64,000 bases of DNA, taken from contig NZ_AGFX01000018.1 in the NCBI RefSeq assembly GCF_000236805.1, forward strand, positions 427,811 through 491,810, in the 5' to 3' direction. The notes under the pieces were generated by a model. The model did no database searches. It was not told where the DNA came from and saw only the letters and a program-made list of their open reading frames with translations. The stretch is from Paenibacillus peoriae KCTC 3763. Its GTDB lineage: Bacteria; Bacillota; Bacilli; Paenibacillales; Paenibacillaceae. A program made the translations under genes and the position numbers. This document shows, piece by piece, positions 33,499 through 41,718 of the stretch. Numbering within the stretch: position 1 is the stretch's first letter; each line of letters starts with the position of its first letter.

Positions 33499-35043
33499 AT
33501 GAGTAAATATGATGTTATTGTCATCGGCGCTGGATTGGGTGGCTTGTCCTGTGCAGCACGATTGTCCGCGCTCGGTTACCGGACCGCTGTTTTTGAAAGT
33601 CATACGCTGGCTGGCGGTTTTGCAACTGAATTTACAAGAAAGGGGTATACCTTTGATGTATCCCTGCATGGTGTAGGTGGACTTGAGGAAGGCAGCTTCG
33701 GACAGATGCTTAAGGGCTGCAATGCGGACCAGCGAATTGTGCCTCTCCGCAAAAAGCACCCCTACTCGATTCGTTGGGAAGGGCAGATCATTGATATCCC
33801 ATCCGATGTGCAAGACTATGTGAAGCTCCTCAAAGACATGTTCCCTGCTGAGCAGACAGCTATCGACAAGCTGTTTGCAGGTATTCGTCGTTTTGCGGCA
33901 GGTTTCTCTGCCTTTTCTTCCTCTTCCCCCGGTCTCTGGCGTAAGGCAGCGGGTTTGCTCAAAGCAGGAACCTTCTTCCGCTGGACGCAAATGACCACCT
34001 GGGAGGCTGTAAGCCAGTTTGGGCTGTCTGACCGATTTACGGAATTTTTCACTGCACTTTGGCCCTATTATGGCTTGCCCCCGAAGCGGCTTTCGGCTTT
34101 GTACTTTTTTACTCCCTGGATCGGCTATCATCTGGAGGGAACGTATTATATTCAAGGAGGCGCACAGGCGTTATCCAATGCACTGGTGGCTGCGATTCAA
34201 TCAGCTGGTGGAGAGGTACACCTGCGTAGTCAGGTATCTGAAATTATGCTCGAAGGCGGTAAAGCAGTCGGTGTCCGTCTGAAAAAAGGGGATGCCTATA
34301 AAGCCAATTGGATTGTATCCGGGATCAGTCCTCACCATACCTATGGCCGTCTGCTGGAGCACCATGCTGCTGCCCGTCGTGAGCTGGAGGCCATCAGCAG
34401 GCTGGAGATGGGTACGTCTCTCACCCAATTGTATCTCGGGTTATCCTGTGAACCTCATGAGCTTGGCATTACCGAAGAAGACCTGATTTTGTATGATGTA
34501 CCGGATTCGGAGAGAGATTATGAATTCATGATGAACGGCCAGTATACCAAAGGCAACTGGATGCTTACCAATTATAACGCCATGGACCCCACGCTTAATG
34601 AGCCGGGGAAAGGTGTGATCGCAGTTACATTTTTGGACAGATTGGAGAACTGGCCTGCAACACGTTCCGAATATAAAGCCAAAAAGGAAATCGTAACACG
34701 GCAGATACTGGAGCGTCTTGAGCAGCTGTATCCGGGTTTTGGCAGTAAAGTGGTGGTGGCGGAGCTGGGCACACCGCGGACGATGCAGCGCTATACCGCC
34801 AATCCCGGCGGGGCTGTATACGGCTTTGCGCAAACAGCGCGGCAGTCCGGTCTGAAAAGACTGAAACATAAATCCGTTGTGGCTCGTCTGTCATTGGTAG
34901 GAGCCTGGACACAGCCCGGGGGCGGGTTTCAAGGGTCTATGAGCTCGGGTATAATGGAAGCTGATTGCATCGCCGCCAAATTGGGTCAGGCAGAAAGGAA
35001 CAATACATTTACTCATGAAACATATCAAACGCCGAGAACGTGA
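33499..35043 (+). CDS. Phytoene-desaturase/CrtI-like FAD-dependent oxidoreductase
   Basis: 514 residues. The N-terminal dinucleotide site VIVIGAGLGGLSCAARL is followed by GGFATEFTRKGYTFDVSLHGVGG, and near the C-terminus VGAWTQPGGGFQGSMSSG. These are the flavin-binding ends of the CrtI / carotenoid isomerase / retinol-saturase group. It probably oxidises or isomerises a polyene or other hydrophobic substrate. No crtB or other carotenoid genes are nearby, so carotenoid synthesis is not supported. ATG 33499 follows AAAAAGGGGATG. Overlaps a TetR gene. Confidence 0.8.
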   Translation: MSKYDVIVIGAGLGGLSCAARLSALGYRTAVFESHTLAGGFATEFTRKGYTFDVSLHGVGGLEEGSFGQMLKGCNADQRIVPLRKKHPYSIRWEGQIIDIPSDVQDYVKLLKDMFPAEQTAIDKLFAGIRRFAAGFSAFSSSSPGLWRKAAGLLKAGTFFRWTQMTTWEAVSQFGLSDRFTEFFTALWPYYGLPPKRLSALYFFTPWIGYHLEGTYYIQGGAQALSNALVAAIQSAGGEVHLRSQVSEIMLEGGKAVGVRLKKGDAYKANWIVSGISPHHTYGRLLEHHAAARRELEAISRLEMGTSLTQLYLGLSCEPHELGITEEDLILYDVPDSERDYEFMMNGQYTKGNWMLTNYNAMDPTLNEPGKGVIAVTFLDRLENWPATRSEYKAKKEIVTRQILERLEQLYPGFGSKVVVAELGTPRTMQRYTANPGGAVYGFAQTARQSGLKRLKHKSVVARLSLVGAWTQPGGGFQGSMSSGIMEADCIAAKLGQAERNNTFTHETYQTPRT

Positions 35044-35629
35044 AGGCAATGAGATCCGCCGAAAAATTATCGAGGCTGCCCGGTCGCTGTTCCTGAACCA
35101 AGGGTACGCCGAAGTCTCTATGCGCAAGATTGCGGATCAAATCGAATATTCACCAACGACTATTTATCATTATTTTGCCAATAAGGAAGCTGTTGTGCGT
35201 GAACTGCTGTTAGAAGGAAATGCCTTGTTTCTGCAGGCACTTCAGCAGCGCCTGGAGGAAGTAGAGGCAGCGGGATTGAATGCCTTGGATAAGCTGAAAA
35301 CGGTGTCTGATGCTTATGTCCGTTTTGGAATGGCCAACCCGGAATATTACAACATCCTGTTCATCAGCGACCTTGAGTCCGTAAGCCTGGTCAGCCTTAT
35401 TGACAGTGGACGCTTTAAAGGCTTTGAGCTGCTTGAGGCTGGACTCCTGACTGCTATGGAGGAAGGTAGCATCATTCAGGGAGATGAAAGCCTGATCGCC
35501 AGATCTGTATGGAGCATGCTGCATGGATTGACTTCCCTGCTCTTGAATTTTGAGCTTCCTATGACAAGTTCGAAGGATGAAGTGATTTCATTCACTATAG
35601 ATACTTTCTTCCGGGGGCTAAGCCGCTGA
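35015..35629 (+). CDS. TetR/AcrR-family regulator
   Basis: 204 residues. The HTH (IIEAARSLFLNQGYAEVSMR then IADQIEYSPTTIYHYFANKE) is a standard TetR head. The C-terminal domain has WSMLHGLTSLLL, typical of the TetR_C_33-type ligand domain. It starts 29 nt inside the end of the oxidoreductase gene, so the two are co-transcribed and the regulator probably represses its own operon through the palindrome at 33452. Confidence 0.88.
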   Translation: MKHIKRREREGNEIRRKIIEAARSLFLNQGYAEVSMRKIADQIEYSPTTIYHYFANKEAVVRELLLEGNALFLQALQQRLEEVEAAGLNALDKLKTVSDAYVRFGMANPEYYNILFISDLESVSLVSLIDSGRFKGFELLEAGLLTAMEEGSIIQGDESLIARSVWSMLHGLTSLLLNFELPMTSSKDEVISFTIDTFFRGLSR

Positions 35630-35780
35630 CGAAGCGGCTAACTCTCGTCTCCTCACATCACTGTACATGCGAGTCCTCATATGTCGGTTGTAGCAAGTAA
35701 AGGCAAACGGTCTATTTCGATGATCGTCCTTTGACACATCTTTATGTAATATGTTGAATATTAAAGGAGGAAAAAATATA

Positions 35781-35873
35781 ATGAGTAGGGATTATATGAT
35801 CGATTATCTGCAAATTAGCGTGCATTTCAGCAATTACAGGAATGGATTATTGACTAGGCCCTATTACATGTGA
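35781..35873 (+). CDS. 30-codon upstream ORF before brnQ
   Basis: ATG 35781 has an almost ideal SD (AAAGGAGGA, 35763-35771). The peptide is rich in Tyr, Asn and Arg with a few Leu/Ile, and ends 24 nt before the brnQ start. It has no membrane segment and is not a run of Leu/Ile/Val codons as in classical attenuation leaders. It may be a regulatory uORF or the stump of a lost gene. Confidence 0.4.
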   Translation: MSRDYMIDYLQISVHFSNYRNGLLTRPYYM

Positions 35874-35897
35874 TTTTTCATGGTTGGAGGATTTATT

Positions 35898-37214
35898 ATG
35901 TCGAAAAGTGTTTCTTTGTCCTTTATTATCGTTATAGGATCCATGCTATTTGCTTTATTTTTTGGTGCAGGGAATCTAATCTTTCCACCTATGCTTGGTC
36001 AAATGGCTGGAAAGAATGTATGGATAGCTAATGCGGGTTTCTTGGTTACCGGAGTTGGCTTACCGTTACTAGGCGTCACAGCTTTTGTTTATTCGGGCAA
36101 AAGCAACTTGCAATCTTTAGCGAGTCGTGTACATCCCGTATTCGGTATTGTCTTTACAACGATCCTTTATCTGGCCATCGGCCCTTTTTTTGCTATTCCT
36201 AGAACCGGTAGCGTGTCATTTGAAATTGGAGTAAAACCTTTTTTTTCAAACGGTGCAGATTCTGTGGCACTTGTTGTATTTACTATCCTTTTTTTTACAG
36301 TTTCATGCTTGTTATCACTTAACCCCACAAAAATTATTGATGTCATCGGAAAGTTTTTAACGCCAATTAAATTGACATTCATTGGATTACTTGTGATTGT
36401 AGCTCTTATTCACCCAATTGGAAAATTCCAAGAACCTGTTGAGGGTTATACATCGCATGTCTTTTTCAAAGGCTTCCAAGAGGGTTATTTAACATTGGAT
36501 GCTCTTGTAGCCTTTATTTTTGGAATTATTATTGTGAATGCAATTAAGGAAAGAGGAGTTACGACTAAAAAAGAGTTGATGATCATTTGTGCCAAGGCGA
36601 TAACTATTGCGGTTATACTCTTAGCTTTTATCTATACATCTCTTTCATATATGGGAGCTTCTAGTGTTGAGAAATTGGGTGTTTTAGGAAATGGGGCTGA
36701 GGTGTTAGCTAAGGTTTCATCCTACTATTTTGGATCTTATGGTTCTATTCTATTAGGCTTAATGATTACAGTAGCGTGTTTAACGACAAGTGTGGGGCTT
36801 ATTACTTCCTGCTCTTCCTTTTTCCATGGATTGTTTCCAAACCTCTCTTATAAAAGAGTAGCTGTCATGTTATCTGTATTTAGTACCCTTGTAGCCAACA
36901 TAGGTTTAACACAGCTCATTAAGGTCTCAACGCCAGTATTAATGACAATATATCCTATTGCTATTTCTCTCATATTTTTAACGTTTTTACATCCCGTATT
37001 TAAAGGAAGGCCAGCAGTATATCAAGGTAGTTTGATATTAACTTTTATCATTAGTCTATTTGATGGCTTGAACGCTGCTGGAATAGAAATTAAAGTAATT
37101 AATGACTTTTTCACTCAGTTTCTTCCGTTATATGATGTAGGGTTAGGGTGGTTAATTCCGTCTGTTTTAGGGGGAGTAGGAGGTTACATATTTATGATGT
37201 TAAGGAAGAAATGA
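35898..37214 (+). CDS. brnQ: Branched-chain amino acid:cation symporter (LIVCS family)
   Basis: 438 residues with about twelve helices. It has the family opening ALFFGAGNLIFPPMLGQMAG, the GPFFAIPRTGSVSFEIG loop and the C-terminal PLYDVGLGWLIPSVLGG. It imports leucine, isoleucine and valine with Na+ or H+. Start ATG 35898, seven nt after TGGAGGA; the frame extends to ATG 35880 without an SD. The gene is more AT-rich than its neighbours, suggesting later acquisition. Confidence 0.9.
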   Translation: MSKSVSLSFIIVIGSMLFALFFGAGNLIFPPMLGQMAGKNVWIANAGFLVTGVGLPLLGVTAFVYSGKSNLQSLASRVHPVFGIVFTTILYLAIGPFFAIPRTGSVSFEIGVKPFFSNGADSVALVVFTILFFTVSCLLSLNPTKIIDVIGKFLTPIKLTFIGLLVIVALIHPIGKFQEPVEGYTSHVFFKGFQEGYLTLDALVAFIFGIIIVNAIKERGVTTKKELMIICAKAITIAVILLAFIYTSLSYMGASSVEKLGVLGNGAEVLAKVSSYYFGSYGSILLGLMITVACLTTSVGLITSCSSFFHGLFPNLSYKRVAVMLSVFSTLVANIGLTQLIKVSTPVLMTIYPIAISLIFLTFLHPVFKGRPAVYQGSLILTFIISLFDGLNAAGIEIKVINDFFTQFLPLYDVGLGWLIPSVLGGVGGYIFMMLRKK

Positions 37215-37254
37215 TTTTACATCTATTACGAAGCAGGGGAGAAAGAGTGTAGAG

Positions 37255-37394
37255 ATTTCTATTGAACTGCCCTGCGAAAAGAGGGGGCATTGGCCGCCTT
37301 CTTTTTGCAGGGCATAGATCGCCTGACATACCGCAAAGCGGCCGTCATGCATAGGGATAACAAAAATATCGCCTTCCCGATGTTTGATTTCTTT
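37255..37394 (-). pseudogene. Fragment of an Imm26-like immunity protein
   Basis: On the minus strand the frame reads KHREGDIFVIPMHDGRFAVC then QAIYALQKEG before unrelated sequence. The REGDIFVIPL-x-DGR-x-G/A-x-C/G pattern is that of the Imm26 / DUF-type immunity domain N-terminus. No start codon is in frame and the rest is missing. It lies just after the acidic unknown gene at 37407. Confidence 0.45.
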
Positions 37395-37406
37395 TGAACA
37401 TCATCG

Positions 37407-37970
37407 TCAGGCCAGTTCTTCCTGAAGGATCTCTGTTTTTAAACCTTTAGCGCTGGTAATCGTAATACTGATCGCATCAAAGCCGTTTCGCTTCACCTCT
37501 TTAAAATCGCAGCGTTCGCCGTTGGTCAGCTCCAGCTGTCCATCCTCATCCACATCGTCTGAAAACTCGTCATCCCAATCAACATTATAAAAAGCGGTCA
37601 CGCTTACCTCGAAGGTGTCCTCGCCATCTTCGTCCAGATAAGGCAACAGGGGAGTGCGATGGTTCTGCTGCTCCTCTGTATATGTTTCGCATAGCAATGC
37701 ATCGTAACCATGCCGGGTTCCATCAAAAATCACGATCTGTTCGCCTGTCGCTGCATCCTCTGCAATAATGAGCTGCGGCGCAAATTCGGTTACGGCGATC
37801 AGTTCGTCCATGAGCTCTCCATAATAAAAAATGTGGAACCTCGTTTGTCCGGCCTGTGAACGGAGCTTGCCTGTCCATTCCTGCTCGCCCCATGCCTCCG
37901 GGTTTTCAGGTACCACCCATCCTTCCAAATATGCGGGTCCCAATTTAGAATGTTGTGTTTCTGTCATCAT
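37407..37970 (-). CDS. Acidic protein of unknown function
   Basis: 187 residues, no signal peptide or helix of membrane type, with many Asp/Glu (a DDEFSDDVDEDG stretch near residue 133). The middle part (IVIFDGTRHGYDALLCETY) and C-terminus (GERCDFKEVKRNGFDAISI) suggest a beta-rich fold. No confident family; proteins of this look are found beside toxin-immunity loci, and an Imm26-like remnant adjoins it. Start ATG 37970 or 37967 behind GAGGAAGGG. Confidence 0.5.
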   Translation of the reverse strand: MMTETQHSKLGPAYLEGWVVPENPEAWGEQEWTGKLRSQAGQTRFHIFYYGELMDELIAVTEFAPQLIIAEDAATGEQIVIFDGTRHGYDALLCETYTEEQQNHRTPLLPYLDEDGEDTFEVSVTAFYNVDWDDEFSDDVDEDGQLELTNGERCDFKEVKRNGFDAISITITSAKGLKTEILQEELA

Positions 37971-38030
37971 TAAGCCCTTCCTCTCTGCTTTTTTTAAACT
38001 CTCTTAACCTATCGAACTGTCCCATAAAAC

Positions 38031-38666
38031 CTAAGTCTGTGACATGGATAAGGTGACGATTTTATTGTCCTCATCCACGTCTACCTTCACATTTACTCCC
38101 AGTTTGTCCTTGAATAGCTTGCTGATATTGATATAGTTATCCTTCACCGTACTGCTCGATCCACCGGTGGTGCGAGTCATCCCTGCCGTGATGATCGAAC
38201 GAACGTATGCCTTGTCGAGTTTGGCTTCAGGGTTGTAGGTGTAGATCATTTGCTCCTGTTGATTGTAAAAATGGGTTAATACCGTGTAGTCATTTGCGTT
38301 CTCATACTGCTTTTCCTCACGAACATATTCGGGATGATCCATGGTGTAGTGGACTTCTCCATCCAGGAAAGGATTTTCCTTGGAGGATCTGAGTTCATAT
38401 TGTCCATAGGCCAGCTGGAACAGGTACTCCATGCCAGAACCCTCCACCTGATAGTAGAGCTGGCGATCGTCTCCTTTTTTATCGATAGCGGTAAAGCTGC
38501 TGATTAAAGGCCAGGCGTCGTACCTTTTACCTTTTACCTCAATGGCGAGCTTGTATTTAATAAGCACCTTTTCACTTTGAAATAACCCAAAGCTGCTCAT
38601 AATGAAATAGGCAGGCACACATAAAATTCCGATAATAAATATGAATATAAATATTTTTACACGCAT
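38031..38666 (-). CDS. Membrane-anchored protein of unknown function
   Basis: 211 residues. One N-terminal helix (about 4-27) is followed by an outside domain of about 180 residues. This has a repeated aromatic/charged pattern (HYTMDHPEYVREEKQYENAN) and ends with an NVKVDVDEDNKIVTLSM strand. Unrecognised. Its start overlaps the end of the preceding small gene, so it belongs to a three-gene minus-strand unit. Confidence 0.5.
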   Translation of the reverse strand: MRVKIFIFIFIIGILCVPAYFIMSSFGLFQSEKVLIKYKLAIEVKGKRYDAWPLISSFTAIDKKGDDRQLYYQVEGSGMEYLFQLAYGQYELRSSKENPFLDGEVHYTMDHPEYVREEKQYENANDYTVLTHFYNQQEQMIYTYNPEAKLDKAYVRSIITAGMTRTTGGSSSTVKDNYINISKLFKDKLGVNVKVDVDEDNKIVTLSMSQT

Positions 38667-38911
38667 AAGTAGGGTAATTCTCCTTTGGTGGTCGATGATG
38701 TGGACAGCTCCCGTTTGGCCGATACGCGGAATTCCTCGTGTTGCAGCAGTTGCTCCAGAGCATGCCGGGCAAAAGGCTGATCTTTATGCGCGCACAGCAG
38801 TGCAAAGGCCGCTTCCTTGATTAATATGTATGCATCACTACGGACTAGTTCCAAAGCTAGCCCCAGCTCGCGGGCCTCCTGTTTATTCCTCGAGTTCCGT
38901 AATCTCCGCAC
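38657..38911 (-). CDS. Small helical protein of unknown function
   Basis: About 84 residues from the GTG at 38911, which overlaps the end of the upstream gene by 29 nt. The frame is open further up to 38998, but that part lies inside the upstream gene. The sequence (LGLALELVRSDAYILIKEAAFALLCAHKDQ) looks like a pair of HEAT-type helices. Start uncertain; family not recognised. Confidence 0.4.
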   Translation of the reverse strand: MRRLRNSRNKQEARELGLALELVRSDAYILIKEAAFALLCAHKDQPFARHALEQLLQHEEFRVSAKRELSTSSTTKGELPYLCV

Positions 38912-39527
38912 GGATGCCTCTGCACAGAAAGCTGCCTGATATTCCTGATAATGCATCAATATCGACGACCATATCTGCTTCTTCATAACGAAAATCAAGC
39001 TGCAAAATGATATTTTCTGCTTCTACCGGAGTTAATACATGCTCTTTGGTTTCCAGAAATGTAAAAGTTACTGCGTAACGGGGAGCGTCCTTGGCTGGAG
39101 TCTCCGGGGTGACAGGTGCCTCAGACGAAGGCTCCAGATCCGGAGATTTGGGGACTAGCACGGTAGCGGGAGATAGCTCAATCGTTAGTGTAATCTGGTC
39201 TTTCGTCATATTGGCAGCCGTAATTCGGTCATAATGAAAGGGAGGAAAGTAGCCCAGTTTTTCTACTATGCTGTCCGCTCCCTGAATAGAAACCGTTGGA
39301 GAGAAAGCCAGTTCCAACCCGATGGAGCCTGTCAGCTGATTTTCATATTGTGGATTGATACGTATAAGGGTCTGTTCTGGCTCCACCTTCAATATCGTGC
39401 CAATAAAATACTGTTTGCCGTGAATCAGTACAATATCATGGGGAACGAATGGCAACGCTCCTCCGGCTTGATATTGCATAAGATAGTCGTTATTTGTTTT
39501 TTCAACGCTTTGAACTTGAATGCGCAT
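38883..39527 (-). CDS. Protein of unknown function, first gene of a minus-strand trio
   Basis: 214 residues. Start chosen at ATG 39527, which lies 8 nt after a perfect AGGAGGTTG; the longer frame to 39599 has no SD. Beta-rich (HDIVLIHGKQYFIGTILKVE, TLIRINPQYENQLTGS), with a Pro/Glu-rich linker (about residues 135-155) before the last domain. No signal peptide. Not recognised. Co-transcribed with the two overlapping downstream genes. Confidence 0.5.
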   Translation of the reverse strand: MRIQVQSVEKTNNDYLMQYQAGGALPFVPHDIVLIHGKQYFIGTILKVEPEQTLIRINPQYENQLTGSIGLELAFSPTVSIQGADSIVEKLGYFPPFHYDRITAANMTKDQITLTIELSPATVLVPKSPDLEPSSEAPVTPETPAKDAPRYAVTFTFLETKEHVLTPVEAENIILQLDFRYEEADMVVDIDALSGISGSFLCRGIRAEITELEE

Positions 39528-39934
39528 GTGCTGCAACCTCCTGAGGGCGTATTGGTGTAACTTCATATCCGGGGTATCTTCTTCGATCATTAGGGTCATG
39601 AATTACCCATTCTCTTACCATAATATATGACATGAGGATGGAATTCATCTTTTGCATTGACTTTGGCACGGTTCATTAAAATCGTTTGGAAACCTGTTCA
39701 ACTTCGCGTATACTAGGAAAGTCATAAATGGAACGGCCTGAGCCGCCTTGCGGCCGTATGTTGGTTACAGGAACAGATTCAACAATAACGGATAAGCTCC
39801 CTTCCTGAAAAGGGTAGAATGAGCACCGATACAAAAATGGGAATTCTGAACTATGGAACGATCGATGTCATATGGCACATGAAACCTATTTTACGTGACA
39901 CATATTGAATACAGATAAGGGAAGTGAATATCAC
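39528..39934. other. Divergent spacer and long leader of the DEAD-box helicase
   Basis: About 400 nt without a gene. It contains the helicase promoter (39686-39714) and a GC-rich hairpin (CGGCC...GGCCG, near 39733-39756), giving a structured leader of about 210 nt. Long structured leaders are common in cold-induced helicase genes. Confidence 0.5.
39686..39714 (+). promoter_or_regulatory. Promoter of the DEAD-box helicase
   Basis: TTGGAA (39686-39691), 17 nt, TATACT (39709-39714). Predicted start near 39721. Confidence 0.55.
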
Positions 39935-41509
39935 TTGAAGAATTTTGCAGCATTAGGCGTAGAGCAGCATTGGGTAGACGTCTTGAAAGAGCAGGGAATT
40001 ACAGCGCCCACCCCGGTACAGCAGGAATCGATTCCGCTGCTGATGCAAGATCAGGATGTTATTGCCGAGGCACATACAGGAACAGGTAAAACACTTGCGT
40101 TTTTACTGCCGATTTTACAGAAAATGAATTTGGAAAAGCGTTATCCGCAAGCACTTGTAATTGCGCCTACGCGTGAACTGGCGCTCCAGATTACGGAGGA
40201 AGCGAAACGCTTGGCTGCGATAGAACCGAACCTGTCATTACTGGCTGTCTACGGAGGACAGGATGTAGAGCGTCAGCTCCGTAAGTTGAAAGGCGGCGCA
40301 CAACTGATTATTGGTACACCCGGGCGACTGCTGGATCATCTGAGACGTGGCACACTGGATTTGGGCGGCGTTAAAATGCTGGTGCTGGATGAAGCTGACC
40401 AAATGCTGCACATGGGCTTTTTGAACGATGTAGAGACGATTCTCCAGGAGGTCCCTTATCGGAGACAAACGATGCTGTTCTCCGCAACGATGCCAGCCGG
40501 CATCCGCAAGCTGGCTCGTGTCTATATGAATGAACCGATAGATGTCAAAGTGAAATCCGCTTCTTCCGTTCCGGTAAGCCAAATCCGTCAGGTAGTTGTG
40601 CAGACAACAGACCGGGGCAAGCAACGGGCATTGGTGGATATGCTGAATACGGACCGCCCGTATTTGGCGGTTATTTTCTGCCGTACGAAGCGCCGTGCTG
40701 CCAAGCTGAATGAGGAGCTGCAGGAGATGGGCTTCGCAAGCGGTGAGCTTCACGGAGATTTGTCCCAGAACAAGCGTGAGCAGGTGATGAAGGCGTTCCG
40801 TGAAGCGAAGCTTCAATTGCTCGTAGCGACCGACGTTGCTGCACGAGGCCTGGATGTAGAGGGCGTCACACATGTCTTCAACTATGATATGCCGCAGGAT
40901 GCCGAGAGCTATATTCATCGCATCGGTCGTACCGGCCGTGCCGGAGGCAAAGGTGTGGCGGTGACGCTCGCCACGCCAAGGGATGTTCCAGAGCTTCGGA
41001 ACATCCAGAAGGTTGCTGGTGTCACATTCACCAGCAGTGAAGGCGGGGGGCAGCGCAGACCTGCTCCCGATACATCTGAGCGGCAGGGTGGAGAACGCCG
41101 CTCGGGCAGAAACGACCGCCGCTCCTTTGGCGGTGGCGATTCCGGCGGCGGGCGCCGGGGCAACGGCCGTGAACAGGCGGGCCGCCGTGACGGTGCAGGC
41201 GGTGAGCGCCGCTCCAGCCGCAGCAGCAGCGAACGTGGCGGATACGACCGCAGCAGCGGCAGTTCGGCACGCGGAGGCCGGGGTCGCTCGGCAGGGCAAG
41301 GCAGCGAACGTGGCGGATATGACCGCAGCAGCGGCGGTTCCGCACGCGGAGGGCAAGGTCGCTCGGCAGGGCAAGGCAGCGACCGCGGTGGATATGACCG
41401 CAGTAGCGGCGGTTCCGCACGCGGAGGCCAGGGAGGCCGCGGTGGACAAGCCAAAGGCGGCCCGCGTGGTGGTCAAGGCCAGGGAGGCCGTCGTGGACGG
41501 TCCAGATAG
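39935..41509 (+). CDS. DEAD-box RNA helicase with RGG-rich repetitive tail (CshA-like)
   Basis: 524 residues. The helicase motifs are in order: Q motif (ITAPTPVQQESIP), AHTGTGKT, PTRELALQ, TPGR, DEAD, SAT, then HGDLSQNKRE, ATDVAARGLD and HRIGRTGR. From about residue 375 the tail is Arg/Gly/Ser-rich, including three copies of a 25-residue unit. It unwinds RNA in ribosome assembly, mRNA decay or cold adaptation. Start TTG 39935 behind AAGGGAAGTGA; an upstream TTG at 39905 has no SD. Confidence 0.9.
   Translation: MKNFAALGVEQHWVDVLKEQGITAPTPVQQESIPLLMQDQDVIAEAHTGTGKTLAFLLPILQKMNLEKRYPQALVIAPTRELALQITEEAKRLAAIEPNLSLLAVYGGQDVERQLRKLKGGAQLIIGTPGRLLDHLRRGTLDLGGVKMLVLDEADQMLHMGFLNDVETILQEVPYRRQTMLFSATMPAGIRKLARVYMNEPIDVKVKSASSVPVSQIRQVVVQTTDRGKQRALVDMLNTDRPYLAVIFCRTKRRAAKLNEELQEMGFASGELHGDLSQNKREQVMKAFREAKLQLLVATDVAARGLDVEGVTHVFNYDMPQDAESYIHRIGRTGRAGGKGVAVTLATPRDVPELRNIQKVAGVTFTSSEGGGQRRPAPDTSERQGGERRSGRNDRRSFGGGDSGGGRRGNGREQAGRRDGAGGERRSSRSSSERGGYDRSSGSSARGGRGRSAGQGSERGGYDRSSGGSARGGQGRSAGQGSDRGGYDRSSGGSARGGQGGRGGQAKGGPRGGQGQGGRRGRSR
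41228..41440 (+). repeat. In-frame 75-bp tandem repeat in the helicase tail
   Basis: Copies begin at 41228, 41303 and 41378, each starting Ser-Glu/Asp-Arg-Gly-Gly-Tyr-Asp-Arg-Ser-Ser-Gly. The first two are full 75-bp units and the third diverges after about 60 bp. Copies two and three are nearly identical in DNA, so copy number is likely to vary between strains. Confidence 0.85.
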
Positions 41510-41554
41510 TTAATACAGGAGCGTTCTCATAGAATGCTCAGCTATGGTTATCAT

Positions 41555-41592
41555 AATAGCCCCGGAGAGGCTTATCTTCCGGGGCTATTGTA
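41555..41592 (+). terminator. Terminator-like hairpin after the helicase
   Basis: A 12-bp stem AATAGCCCCGGA / TCCGGGGCTATT (41555-41566 with 41578-41589); only a weak T tract follows. Confidence 0.6.
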
Positions 41593-41718
41593 ATCTTCAT
41601 TCATGCCATCTGAAGGGGCCGTATCATAAGATGGAATAAGCACGGAACTGCTTTGAAAATAACAGATTAGCGTGTGCAATGAAGTAGCTTGTTAAAGAAA
41701 ATAATGGAGGGGTTATAC

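Noticed and set aside
40915-41454. Long Pro/Arg/Ser-rich minus-strand frame under the helicase tail
   Set aside because: It is the antisense of the RGG repeat region.
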